Of a stretch of DNA of 64,000 nucleotides, positions 34,568 to 43,020 are shown one piece after another. The notes below the pieces were generated by a model. It ran no database searches. It was not told the DNA's origin and saw only the letters and a program-made list of their open reading frames with translations. Made by a program: the position numbers and the translations under genes. The stretch is from Pontibacter vulgaris (GTDB lineage Bacteria > Bacteroidota > Bacteroidia > Cytophagales > Hymenobacteraceae), in NCBI RefSeq assembly GCF_022758145.1, contig NZ_JAJVDH010000007.1:235301-299300 (forward strand). Direction: 5' to 3'. Position 1 is the stretch's first letter. Each line of letters opens with the position of its first letter.

Positions 34568-35230
34568 TTACCACTCTATAGGCTCTTTGCCATGTGCTAC
34601 TAAATAAGCGTTTGCCTTACTGAAATGGCGGGTGCCAAAAAAGCCACGGTCGGCGGCAAAAGGCGACGGATGCGCTGCCTCCAATACCAGGTGTTTTTTC
34701 CTGTCTATAAAAGCGCCTTTCTTTTGTGCGTAGGCACCCCAAAGCATAAACACTACCCCTTCTTTCAGGTCATTCACTTTTTTTACCACGGCATCTGTAA
34801 ACTCCTCCCAGCCCTTTTTCTGGTGCGAACCGGCGTTGGCTGCCCTAACCGTAAGTGTAGCGTTCAGGAGTAAAACGCCTTGTTTGGCCCAGCGCTCCAG
34901 GTTTCCGGTTGTGGGCATATCCTTGCCAAGGTCGCTTTTTATCTCCTTAAAAATATTCAACAGCGATGGCGGCACACGAACTTCATCTTTCACTGAAAAA
35001 GCCAAACCATTTGCCTGATTAGGGCCGTGGTAAGGGTCCTGGCCTAAAATAACTACTTTTACATCCTCAAAGGGGCACATCTCGAAAGCATTAAAAATCT
35101 GGTTGCCCGGCGGGTAAACTTTTTGAGAACTGTATTCGTCTTTAACAAAAGACACAAGATTCTTGAAATACGGTTTTTCGAATTCATCTTGTAGCACATT
35201 TTGCCAGCTTTCTTCTATCTTTACGTTCAT
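34568..35230 (-). CDS. ung: Uracil-DNA glycosylase
   Basis: A 220-residue family 1 UDG that removes uracil from DNA to start base-excision repair. The water-activating Asp65 is in ILGQDPYHGPNQANGLAFS and the catalytic His is in AAHPSPFAADRGFFG. All motifs are intact and the length is standard. Confidence 0.96.
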   Translation of the reverse strand: MNVKIEESWQNVLQDEFEKPYFKNLVSFVKDEYSSQKVYPPGNQIFNAFEMCPFEDVKVVILGQDPYHGPNQANGLAFSVKDEVRVPPSLLNIFKEIKSDLGKDMPTTGNLERWAKQGVLLLNATLTVRAANAGSHQKKGWEEFTDAVVKKVNDLKEGVVFMLWGAYAQKKGAFIDRKKHLVLEAAHPSPFAADRGFFGTRHFSKANAYLVAHGKEPIEW

Positions 35231-35332
35231 GAGTTTGTGTGGGGATTTGTGTTAAGGAATCAGGATACCTGCTTGGTTAGTGAAACAGAAACTTCCTGAA
35301 ACGGTTTCTAATTATACAAAAAACTCTGTAAC

Positions 35333-35719
35333 ATGGATACAAAAACAACAGAAGGTGTAAAAGTAACGGTTACTACTAATTACCTTCCAGACTATTCCAG
35401 TCCGGTACAGCAACACTTTGTATTTGCTTACAAGATAAGTATAGAAAATAACAGTGAGTTTACCGTAAAATTATTGCGCCGCCACTGGTACATACACGAT
35501 GCTACCGGCGTGGTGCGCGAAGTTGAAGGCGAAGGCGTAGTTGGCCAGCAACCGGTTCTGGAGCCGGGCGAATCGCATGAATACGTATCGGGCTGCAACC
35601 TGAAAACCGGCATGGGTAAAATGCGCGGCACATACCTAATGGAGCGTATGGTAGATGGCAAACAGTTTAAGGTAACTATACCTGAGTTTGTACTGATAGT
35701 GCCTTATAAACTGAATTAA
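35333..35719 (+). CDS. apaG: ApaG family protein
   Basis: A 128-residue single-domain beta-sandwich protein. It matches ApaG with YLPDYSSPVQQHFVFAYKISIENNS, LLRRHWYIHDATG, GVVGQQPVLEPGESHEY, and the GxMxGxY region (GKMRGTYLMERMVDG). ApaG is linked to Co2+/Mg2+ homeostasis by E. coli phenotype; its biochemical role remains unclear. It is divergent from ung and has no operon partner. Confidence 0.92.
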   Translation: MDTKTTEGVKVTVTTNYLPDYSSPVQQHFVFAYKISIENNSEFTVKLLRRHWYIHDATGVVREVEGEGVVGQQPVLEPGESHEYVSGCNLKTGMGKMRGTYLMERMVDGKQFKVTIPEFVLIVPYKLN

Positions 35720-35875
35720 TTGCTTGATTTATACTTTAATTTAAGGCTGATCTGGTTACGCATGGTAGCAGATATTTTACAAAATCATTAATTCGCCTGC
35801 CCGTATTGTCTTATACCTGAGATCATCTTCAGGAAGAAATCTATTGTCTTAATTCTAACATCTACTATACAGCAA

Positions 35876-36661
35876 GTGCTACCCTTCCGAATTGCAGCCG
35901 ATTATGTGCTTTACAGGCTAAGATCTTTTAAACTGCATGGCGTGCACTCCCCTTTCCTGTTTGAGCTTTACCACAACGTAATTCAACATAACGGCAATTA
36001 CCAGGCTTATAACCGGGTAGAGGCGCTCCGTAAAAAACTGAAACAGGATAACCGGAAACTGCAGGTTACCGATTTTGGGGCTGGCTCTAAAAGTATAAAC
36101 AAGCGTACGCGAAGTATAAAATCGATTGCGCATACCTCGGCTAAGCCGCCAAAGTATGGCAAGTTGCTTTTCCGGCTGGTTAATCATTTTCAGCCGAAAA
36201 CTATACTCGAGTTGGGCACCTCGCTGGGCATAACAACCGCTTACCTGGCCGAAGCAAGAAATAAAGGCCAGGTTTATACTTTTGAGGGTTGCCCTGCCAT
36301 AGCGCAGGCTGCCCGTGTAAACCTTAAAAGCCTGGGTTTAAAAAATGTGCAGCTGATTGAAGGAAACCTGGATGAAACTCTGCAAAAACAGCTGCAGCAT
36401 CTGGAGCAACTGGACTTTGTATTCTTTGATGGCAACCACCGCTACGAGCCCACCATGCGCTATTTTGAGCAGTGCCTGGCCAAAGCCCATGAAAACACTT
36501 TATTTGTGCTCGATGATATCTATTGGTCTGCGGAAATGAAGCGCGCATGGCAGGAAATAAAAAAGCACCCGGAGGTGCTTCAAACTTTAGATTTATTTTT
36601 CATCGGCCTGGTTTTCTTCCGTAAAACCCAACCCAAAGAGCATTTTACTCTAGCATTTTAG
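35876..36661 (+). CDS. SAM-dependent O-methyltransferase-like protein
   Basis: A 261-residue class I methyltransferase (Methyltransf_24 type). It starts at GTG 35876; no later Met precedes the conserved part. The N-terminus (DYVLYRLRSFKLHGVHSPFLFELYHNVI) is characteristic of a Bacteroidota subgroup. The SAM-binding motif is ILELGTSLGITTAYLA, with the acidic end of strand 2 in VYTFEG, and motif IV is LDFVFFDGNHRYE. Substrate unknown. The gene overlaps no neighbour and no terminator was found besides a weak stem inside its 3' end. Confidence 0.82.
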   Translation: MLPFRIAADYVLYRLRSFKLHGVHSPFLFELYHNVIQHNGNYQAYNRVEALRKKLKQDNRKLQVTDFGAGSKSINKRTRSIKSIAHTSAKPPKYGKLLFRLVNHFQPKTILELGTSLGITTAYLAEARNKGQVYTFEGCPAIAQAARVNLKSLGLKNVQLIEGNLDETLQKQLQHLEQLDFVFFDGNHRYEPTMRYFEQCLAKAHENTLFVLDDIYWSAEMKRAWQEIKKHPEVLQTLDLFFIGLVFFRKTQPKEHFTLAF

Positions 36662-36664
36662 AAG

Positions 36665-36723
36665 TTAGTACTTAGAGATCAGAAGTTAGTATCCATTCCT
36701 ATAATCTAACATCTAAGTACTAA
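36665..36723. repeat. 12-bp inverted repeat with repeated phrase
   Basis: TTAGTACTTAGA (36665-36676) is the exact inverse of TCTAAGTACTAA (36712-36723). GAAGTTAGTA occurs twice (36661 and 36682). It fills the gap between convergent genes and resembles phrase repeats that flank small mobile units in Bacteroidota (inference). Confidence 0.6.
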
Positions 36724-36732
36724 AACTAATAT

Positions 36733-37542
36733 CTATCTAATTGCCTGTCGGATACGGATAAGTTTCTGCATTAAGCCTTCCAACTGATCTAACGGTAACA
36801 TATTTGCCCCGTCTGATTTAGCTATACTTGGCTGTGGGTGTGTTTCGATGAACAAACCATCTGCTCCTACTGCAATTGCAGCTTTGGCAATAGTTTCGAT
36901 CAGGGCTGGTTTGCCCCCTGTAACACCAGAGCTTTGGTTTGGCTGCTGCAGCGAGTGCGTTATATCCATTACCACAGGCACGCCGGTGGCCTGCATCTCA
37001 GGTATGTTACGGTAATCCACTACCAGGTCAGAATAGCCAAAACTGTTGCCACGGTCGGTAAGTATAACCTTATCGTTGCCGGATTCGCGAACTTTATCTA
37101 CAGCAAAACGCATGGCATCGCCGGAAAGGAACTGGCCTTTTTTAATGTTAACCACCTTGCCTGTTTTAGCAGCAGCTACCAACAGGTCTGTCTGGCGGCA
37201 CAGGAAAGCCGGAATCTGCAACACGTCCACATACTCGGCGGCCATAGCAGCCTCATCCGATTCATGTATATCCGTAACCGTTGGCACATCAAAAGCCTGG
37301 CTTACTTTCTGAAGTATACGCAACGCTTTTTCGTCGCCTATACCTGTAAAAGAATCCAGGCGCGAGCGGTTTGCCTTGCGGTAAGAACCTTTAAAAATAA
37401 GCGGAATCTGCAATCTGTCTGTAATATCTTTCAGGCGCTCAGCAATCTGCATGGCCATTTCTTCGCCTTCTATAGCGCATGGGCCGGCCAGCAAAAAGAA
37501 GTTTCCGGAGTCTGTATACTTTAGTTTTGGTATCTCGAACAT
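36733..37542 (-). CDS. kdsA: 3-deoxy-8-phosphooctulonate synthase
   Basis: A 269-residue TIM-barrel enzyme condensing PEP and arabinose-5-phosphate to Kdo-8-phosphate for the lipopolysaccharide core. Signature segments are FFLLAGPCAIEG, FKGSYRKANRSRLDSF, VDVLQIPAFLCRQTDLL, VILTDRGNSFGYSDL and VMDITHSLQQPN. The Asn in RKANRS position favours the metal-independent type. No other Kdo genes are adjacent. Confidence 0.95.
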   Translation of the reverse strand: MFEIPKLKYTDSGNFFLLAGPCAIEGEEMAMQIAERLKDITDRLQIPLIFKGSYRKANRSRLDSFTGIGDEKALRILQKVSQAFDVPTVTDIHESDEAAMAAEYVDVLQIPAFLCRQTDLLVAAAKTGKVVNIKKGQFLSGDAMRFAVDKVRESGNDKVILTDRGNSFGYSDLVVDYRNIPEMQATGVPVVMDITHSLQQPNQSSGVTGGKPALIETIAKAAIAVGADGLFIETHPQPSIAKSDGANMLPLDQLEGLMQKLIRIRQAIR

Positions 37543-37682
37543 GGTAGTTTATACTTATTTATACTTTGTAAAAGCAGTGCAAAGATAACAAGAGGAATTA
37601 CGAGTTCCGAATTACGTTGCAAGTATGGTTTATACTTAGCAAGCAGGCAAATTCGTTTTGATAATACTTTTCGGCTCCTGAT

Positions 37683-38276
37683 TTAAACTTCTTTCTTTTG
37701 CAGTAGTATAAACAACTCCTTTCCCTGCCTTGGCTGCAGCGAATTGTAAGCGGTATCGAAGTGCAGAAAGTTGAAGTATGGCTCAAAGTAGATGCGGTAT
37801 TCGTGCCTGTTACCACCAAATGGCGGCCCGGGCTGCTCGAATATGGTATCGAATAAAAGGCCGACAAGTTTACCTTTAGGCGCCAGAAGCTTTGCGCACT
37901 GCTCGGCATAACGGGCACGCAGACTTGGAGCCAGGGCACAGAAGAAAGTTTGTTCAACTATAAGGTCAAAAGGGCCTTCTAGTTCAAAAAAATCCTGGTG
38001 CAATAGATGTTCTTTGGGAAAGTCGGGTACGCGGGCAGCAAAGTTCTCTAAGGGCGCTTCGGCAATATCTGCCAGGTATACATTTTTAAACCCGATCAGG
38101 TGCAGGTACTCTGCTTCGTAAGCATTGCCACAACCGGGTATAAGTATGCGCTGATGGTGGTTTGGCATCTGGTCGAAATAAGCTTTAAGTGGAGGCGTTA
38201 CGGTGCCGGCATCCCATCCGGTTTGCCCGAGTTGGTAGCGGTTCTGCCAGTAAGCAGCATCAAATTCTTGTTTCAT
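37683..38276 (-). CDS. TPMT-family SAM-dependent methyltransferase
   Basis: A 197-residue methyltransferase of the thiopurine S-methyltransferase family: AAYWQNRYQLGQTGWDAGTVTPPL at the N-terminus, SAM motif ILIPGCGNAYEAEYL, VYLADIAEAPL, and DLIVEQTFFCALAP. Bacterial members methylate thiols, selenium or tellurium compounds, or halides; the exact acceptor cannot be inferred here. Confidence 0.85.
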   Translation of the reverse strand: MKQEFDAAYWQNRYQLGQTGWDAGTVTPPLKAYFDQMPNHHQRILIPGCGNAYEAEYLHLIGFKNVYLADIAEAPLENFAARVPDFPKEHLLHQDFFELEGPFDLIVEQTFFCALAPSLRARYAEQCAKLLAPKGKLVGLLFDTIFEQPGPPFGGNRHEYRIYFEPYFNFLHFDTAYNSLQPRQGKELFILLQKKEV

Positions 38277-38302
38277 AGATTACAATTTTAATGCAAAAGT
38301 CT

Positions 38303-38310
38303 TATATTTG
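38303..38310 (+). promoter_or_regulatory. -7 box of the coiled-coil protein gene
   Basis: TATATTTG matches TAnnTTTG exactly, 73 bases before the start codon at 38383. Confidence 0.5.
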
Positions 38311-38382
38311 ATTCTAACACTTTTGCCATATTTCTAATTTCAGGGATATTTCAAACCAGCGTATACAACAAAACTATAAACT

Positions 38383-39324
38383 ATGTCACCTAACACTTCT
38401 GAACAAAGAGGCAACCGCAAACTTTTGATAGGCGGCCTCCTGGTCATACTCATCAGTATAAACGGTATTCTGCTTTACATGAATTACCAGAAGAAAGAAA
38501 AAACAGAGGAGCAGGCAGAGGTTATACGCGTAAAGAACAATGAGTTAGAAAATCAGATTAAAGTATACGAAGCCCTGAAAGCAGATTTCGAGCGCCAGAG
38601 CCAGGAATTGCAGGCAATGGGCCTCGAAAACGATTCGCTGGAGGCTAAAATTGCAGCCATTACCGCCGACCTTGGCGAGCTGCGTGGCTTCAGAACAAAA
38701 AGCTTCAGCCTTGCCGACCAGCGCCGCTTCCAGGACAGAGCAAATGCATTTGAGCAGCAGTTAAAGCAGAAAGACAAGGAAATTGTCAAGCTTAAGGAGG
38801 ACAACGAAGTGCTTTTCACCGAAAATACATCGTTGAAAACAACACAGAACAAGCTTAGCGATAGCCTTACTACCATGAAAACCACTAACCAGGACCTGTC
38901 TGCAAAAGTAAAAGTAGCATCTAGGCTGGAAGCTCAGAACCTGGTAGTGAATGTTATTAACGGCCGCGGCAAAGAAAAAGAAGACAATGATAACGAGTTC
39001 AGAGCCAAGCGTGTAGATAAAATAAGAGTAGCATTTAAACTGGCTAAGAACGAAGTAGCACAGAAAGAGCCTAAAACGATTTATATGCGCTTAATAGAGC
39101 CGGATGGCGCTGCACTTTATAACCTTTCCACTGGTTCAGGTTCTTTCGAGATTGATGGTGAAAACATGTACTATACTACCAAACGCGATTTTGTTTTTGA
39201 CAACACGCAGCAGCAACTGAGCATGGTGTACGATAAAGACGCCGATTACAAAAAAGGCCAGCATACTATAGAACTTTATGCAGAAGGCTACCTGATAGGA
39301 AGAACCACTTTTGTACTGAAATAG
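38383..39324 (+). CDS. Single-pass membrane protein with coiled coil
   Basis: I do not recognise a named family. The 313-residue product has a short N-terminal cytosolic segment, one TM helix (LLIGGLLVILISINGILLYM, about residues 15-34), a long coiled coil (about 38-180, repeated EQ/K/L heptads) and a C-terminal beta-rich domain (RVAFKLAKNEVAQKEPKTIYMRLIEPDG...HTIELYAEGYLIGRTTFVLK). The topology suggests a periplasmic rod ending in an immunoglobulin-like domain, perhaps scaffolding envelope proteins. Neighbours give no clue. A terminator follows at once. Confidence 0.75.
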   Translation: MSPNTSEQRGNRKLLIGGLLVILISINGILLYMNYQKKEKTEEQAEVIRVKNNELENQIKVYEALKADFERQSQELQAMGLENDSLEAKIAAITADLGELRGFRTKSFSLADQRRFQDRANAFEQQLKQKDKEIVKLKEDNEVLFTENTSLKTTQNKLSDSLTTMKTTNQDLSAKVKVASRLEAQNLVVNVINGRGKEKEDNDNEFRAKRVDKIRVAFKLAKNEVAQKEPKTIYMRLIEPDGAALYNLSTGSGSFEIDGENMYYTTKRDFVFDNTQQQLSMVYDKDADYKKGQHTIELYAEGYLIGRTTFVLK

Positions 39325-39347
39325 AAAGTATAAAATACCCTAAGTAT

Positions 39348-39376
39348 AAAGCCCGTGCAGCAGCATGGGCTTTTTT
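39348..39376 (+). terminator. Terminator of the coiled-coil protein gene
   Basis: AAAGCCC pairs with GGGCTTT, with an inner TGC/GCA pairing, followed by TTTTTTGTTTTG. Confidence 0.8.
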
Positions 39377-39491
39377 GTTTTGTACCTGTTTGTTCCAAGT
39401 CTGTTGACTTAGTAGTAAGAATAATGAAGTTGATCTACCTCCTTGACTCAAGTAACGCGATTATACTTACCGCAGATTATCTATTGAAGTA

Positions 39492-39571
39492 AACCCACCC
39501 CTAGCCCCTCCAAGGAGGGGAATTTTATTAGCGCAAGGCATTCCCCTCCTCGGAGGGGCTAGGGGTGGGTA
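39492..39571. repeat. Inverted pair of C/G-rich repeat units
   Basis: The 415-bp gap before cphA holds no gene. ACCCACCCCTAGCCCCTCC...GGAGGGGAAT (39492-39523) is followed 16 bases later by its near-perfect inverse (39540-39571). This is the unit found once each in islands 1 and 2, here as a head-to-head pair able to form a hairpin of about 32 bp. Each arm is itself a small hairpin (CCCCTCC/GGAGGGG). Confidence 0.8.
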
Positions 39572-39660
39572 AATTATCCTGTAAAACAGCAACATAATTT
39601 GCCTTACGCATACAGGTATACTTTATAAAAGTGACTTTCCAGTACCGGCAGGCAGAACAA

Positions 39661-39693
39661 TAAAAAAAGCCCTTACCACAAGGTAGGGGCTTT
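39661..39693 (-). terminator. Terminator of cphA
   Basis: AAAGCCCTTACC (39666-39677) pairs with GGTAGGGGCTTT (39682-39693), one wobble, loop ACAA. Minus-strand reading continues into a T7 tract. Confidence 0.88.
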
Positions 39694-39739
39694 AGTCCAT
39701 CGTTCACATGTAAAATAGCTCCGGCGTTTATGCCGAAAT

Positions 39740-42367
39740 TTAATCAACAAGTACTTTTCTGTCCTGCAACAGTTTGAAGTTTTCTACCATCTTCACGGCT
39801 TCTGCAATGTCTTCGGTAAAGATGGCTATAAAGGAATCCTGCTCGGCGTTCTCAAGTGCATGCGCTATGGCACGCATTTCTTCCGGAATCAGTTTCACGT
39901 GTTTATGTGGCGCTACATCCTCAATGCCGTGCATCAGTGGCAGCGTTATCTCTTCGGCCGTTTTACCGCGCAGATCCGTATCCAGGCGCACGATTATCTC
40001 ATCGAATATTTCCCCGGCAACCTGGCCCAGTTCATAAAAATCCTCGGTTCTTCTATCGCCTACACCTGCTACTATACCTACTTTTTTAGATACTTCGAGA
40101 TCCTGCATGAAAGCACCAATCGCTTTTAAACCGCCCACATTATGAGCATAGTCTATCAGAACTTCAAACTCAGGGAATTTGAACAGGTTCATACGACCTG
40201 GTGTTTTAGCCGGCGATGGCACAAACGTGCGCAACGACGACTTGATATCCTCGATCTCGAAGTGTGAGATATACCCCGCCAGCGTAGCAGCAAGTATGTT
40301 CTCTATGTTAAATTTGGCGCGGCCACCAAAAGTAAGCGGCACATCGGCCACACGGTCAATACGGATCTTATAACTGTTCTTGAAAATAGAGATGTATCCG
40401 TTTTCAAATACTGCGGCCAGCCCACCTTTTGCAATATGCTTCAGAATACGCGGGTTATTCTCATCCATACTAAAGAATGCTACTTTGCATTGCAGGCCTT
40501 CTGCCATAGCATACACCAGGTCATCGTCGGCATTCAGCACAGCATAGCCGTCTTTGCTCACACTCTTTGGTATCACCGCTTTTACCTGTGCCAGCTCTTC
40601 CAATGTATGGATATCGCGGAGCCCCAAGTGGTCAGCAGATACGTTCGTAACAATACCAATGTCGCACTGCTGGAAACCTAAGCCAGAACGCAGCAAGCCG
40701 CCGCGGGCGCACTCCAGCACGGCAAAGTTTACCGTTGGGTCGCGGAGCACGAACTCAGCACTCATGGCACCTGTGGTATCCCCTTTCTCCAGTAACTTAT
40801 CCTGTATGTAAATGCCATCGGTAGTGGTATAACCTACCTGGTAGCCTTTGTTCTTTACCATGTGCGCTATAAGGCGCGTGGTTGTGGTTTTACCATTGGT
40901 ACCGGTTACCGCAATAATAGGAATGCGCGAAGGCTTATTATGCGGGAAAAGCATGTCTACTACCGGCTCGGCTACGTTACGTGGCAAGCCATAGGTAGGA
41001 GAAATATGCATCCTGAAACCAGGCGCAGCATTCACTTCCAGTACCGCACCGCGGGTTTCGTTCAGCGGAATGGCAATGTCTGTCGTCATCACATCGATGC
41101 CGCATATATCAAGCCCAACCAGCCCGGCAATGCGCTCAGCCATAAGTATGTTGTAAGGGTCCACCAGGTCTGTAACGTCGGTAGCAGTGCCCCCAGTACT
41201 TATGTTAGCTGTACTTTTCAGGAACAATACCTCGCCGGCAGCCAAAACTGACTGACTAGTAAGCCCTTGAGACTTTAAAATATTTTGCGTTTGTTTATCA
41301 ATTGTTATGCGGGTAAGCACCTTTTCGTGGCCAACACCCCGGCGTGGGTCTTTATTTTCGCGGTCAATCAGTTGTTTTATACTTGATACGCCATCGCCGG
41401 TAACCATGGCAGGCGTGCGCTTGGCGGCCGCCACAAACTTGCCGTTTATCACAAGCAGTCTGAAATCGAAGCCTTCTATAAACTGCTCTACCATTACTGC
41501 AGATGAGAACTTCTTAGCCTCTACAAAGCCTTTCTGAGCATCTTTCCAGTTGGAGATATTTATACTTGCTCCTTTGCCGTGGTTGCCATCCAGCGGCTTT
41601 GTAACAAGTGGGTAACCCAGCCATTCAGCAGCGCGCTTCAGCTCGTCCTGGGTATAAACGGTGGTGCCTTTAGGTACAGGTATACCGGCTTCTTCCAGCA
41701 GGTCTTTTGTTGCGTTTTTATCGCCGGCAATTTCTACGGCAAAGCAGGCCGTACTGCAGGTCATGGTGGCTTGTATGCGTTTCTGATGCACTCCGTAACC
41801 CAGTTGTATAAGCGAATGGCGGTTAAGGCGAATATATGGTATACCGCGGCTCACTGCTTCCGAAACTATAGAATAGGTACTTGGCCCGAAATACTCGTCT
41901 TCCCGGATCTGGTGCAGCCTATCTATATCATCATTGAGTTTATACTTCTCGCCTTTTGCCAGTGCTTCTGTAATGCGTATGGCGGCATGTGCTGCATACT
42001 CTCCCGCACGTTCTTCCTGGTAAGAAAAGATAACATACATGGCGCCCGGCTCACGTGCCGGATAGCAGCGGCCAAAACCACAATCCATACCGGCCATTGT
42101 TTGTAGCTCCAGGGCAATGTGTTCTACCACGTGGGCAAATGTTGTACCGTCCTGTACCTGCTTCATAAAGCCGCCTTCTATGCCTTCTGAAGCACGGTGC
42201 GCCTGCAGGCCCGGAAAAAGCTTTTCTAGGCGCTGATAAAACTGAGGGAAATCGCTGGTGAGTTTATTTTTCAGCTCTTCCAGAGCCAGCTTAAGTACGA
42301 TAATCTTCGGATGGGTAACCGACCAGTAGTTTGGTCCGCGCATAATGCGCATTTCTATGATTTTCAT
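39740..42367 (-). CDS. cphA: Cyanophycin synthetase
   Basis: An 875-residue two-domain ligase that builds the storage polymer multi-L-arginyl-poly-aspartate. The N-terminal domain (MRGPNYWSVTHPKIIVLKLALEEL) is followed by an ATP-grasp domain (PLVTKPLDGNHGKGASINI). A C-terminal Mur-ligase-like domain holds the P-loop ITGTNGKTTTTR-type motif (VTGTNGKTTTTRLIAHMV) near residue 490. Length is typical of CphA. A cyanophycinase or isoaspartyl peptidase gene, often adjacent in other Bacteroidota, is not seen next to it. It is transcribed alone from the region next to tRNA-Cys. Confidence 0.93.
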   Translation of the reverse strand: MKIIEMRIMRGPNYWSVTHPKIIVLKLALEELKNKLTSDFPQFYQRLEKLFPGLQAHRASEGIEGGFMKQVQDGTTFAHVVEHIALELQTMAGMDCGFGRCYPAREPGAMYVIFSYQEERAGEYAAHAAIRITEALAKGEKYKLNDDIDRLHQIREDEYFGPSTYSIVSEAVSRGIPYIRLNRHSLIQLGYGVHQKRIQATMTCSTACFAVEIAGDKNATKDLLEEAGIPVPKGTTVYTQDELKRAAEWLGYPLVTKPLDGNHGKGASINISNWKDAQKGFVEAKKFSSAVMVEQFIEGFDFRLLVINGKFVAAAKRTPAMVTGDGVSSIKQLIDRENKDPRRGVGHEKVLTRITIDKQTQNILKSQGLTSQSVLAAGEVLFLKSTANISTGGTATDVTDLVDPYNILMAERIAGLVGLDICGIDVMTTDIAIPLNETRGAVLEVNAAPGFRMHISPTYGLPRNVAEPVVDMLFPHNKPSRIPIIAVTGTNGKTTTTRLIAHMVKNKGYQVGYTTTDGIYIQDKLLEKGDTTGAMSAEFVLRDPTVNFAVLECARGGLLRSGLGFQQCDIGIVTNVSADHLGLRDIHTLEELAQVKAVIPKSVSKDGYAVLNADDDLVYAMAEGLQCKVAFFSMDENNPRILKHIAKGGLAAVFENGYISIFKNSYKIRIDRVADVPLTFGGRAKFNIENILAATLAGYISHFEIEDIKSSLRTFVPSPAKTPGRMNLFKFPEFEVLIDYAHNVGGLKAIGAFMQDLEVSKKVGIVAGVGDRRTEDFYELGQVAGEIFDEIIVRLDTDLRGKTAEEITLPLMHGIEDVAPHKHVKLIPEEMRAIAHALENAEQDSFIAIFTEDIAEAVKMVENFKLLQDRKVLVD

Positions 42368-42469
42368 CTGTGCGTAAAGCGTATGCTATTCGTTTGTGCT
42401 CTTTTGAAATTGATTTGATATTACTGAGTCAGCACAGTGCCGTTGCCAAAGTATAAATTGTGTGGATTT

Positions 42470-42688
42470 TTATACTTGCTTCAGCCAATTGCCTTGTATT
42501 TGCCGCTGTGCTTCAATATCCTTAATAGTTTTATTAACCAGATCTCTGCATATGTGCAGCAGTTTATCAATCAGGTTGGCATACGGAAAATTGCACGAAA
42601 AGATTAGAGCGCAACTATAATTAATTACCTGCTTTTGTAACTTATTCAGACTCAGCAGCAACTTTATGGCCTCGCACAATGCAGGCAT
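42470..42688 (-). CDS. Possible small hypothetical protein (72 aa)
   Basis: The frame is open for 72 codons from ATG 42688 (MPALCEAIKLLLSLNKLQKQ...). A longer reading begins inside tRNA-Cys and its terminator and cannot be real. The product would be mainly helical with several Cys residues and ends QGNWLKQV. I recognise no family. It directly follows the tRNA terminator, so it would need its own promoter. It may be spurious. Confidence 0.3.
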   Translation of the reverse strand: MPALCEAIKLLLSLNKLQKQVINYSCALIFSCNFPYANLIDKLLHICRDLVNKTIKDIEAQRQIQGNWLKQV

Positions 42689-42711
42689 GGAGAAGGAAAA
42701 AGCAGGAAACG

Positions 42712-42750
42712 AAAAAGCCCCACCAACTTTATAGGTTGATGGGGCTTTTA
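42712..42750 (-). terminator. Terminator of tRNA-Cys
   Basis: AAAAGCCCCA pairs with TGGGGCTTTT, with an inner CAAC/GTTG pairing, 12 bases after the 3' end of tRNA-Cys, followed by T residues on the minus strand. Confidence 0.88.
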
Positions 42751-42761
42751 TACTTAATAAG

Positions 42762-42832
42762 AGGTAACGAGCGGATTCGAACCGCTGTAGCAGCTTTTGC
42801 AGAGCTGAGCCTAGCCACTCGGCCACGTTACC
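42762..42832 (-). tRNA. tRNA-Cys (GCA)
   Basis: On the minus strand a 71-nt cloverleaf: acceptor stem GGTAACG/CGTTACC with discriminator U73, as expected for Cys. The D-arm is in GGCCGAGTGGCTAGGCTC, the anticodon arm is CAGCT-CTGCAAA-AGCTG with anticodon GCA, and the T-arm has GCGGTTCGAATCCGC. CCA is not encoded. Confidence 0.96.
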
Positions 42833-43020
42833 ATGATTAGGAGTGCAAATATACAAACAGAAGTATGTTTGTCAAACTATAAGGACATGTTTTTTAAAAA
42901 GAATTAACAAAAGTAAGGTTTGCCGCTGCGGTAAAAAGAGGCTTAAACAGGCTATCTACAAGTGTTTCAGATAGTTTATTCTTATACATGAGCAAAAGAT
43001 TATCTGCAAAAATTATTGAT

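Noticed and set aside
36549..36584. AAGCACC/GGTGCTT stem in the 3' end of the methyltransferase gene
   Set aside because: It lies inside the coding sequence, 80 bases before the stop, and has no T-tract of terminator type.
39885..39910. GTTTCACGTG inside cphA, like a half of parS
   Set aside because: Only the left half matches; the right half (TTTAT) does not, and it lies in a coding region where the bases are explained by codons.
42470..42856. 128-codon frame through tRNA-Cys
   Set aside because: Its first third is antisense-free but lies in the tRNA and its terminator; only the 72-codon remainder is kept, at low confidence.
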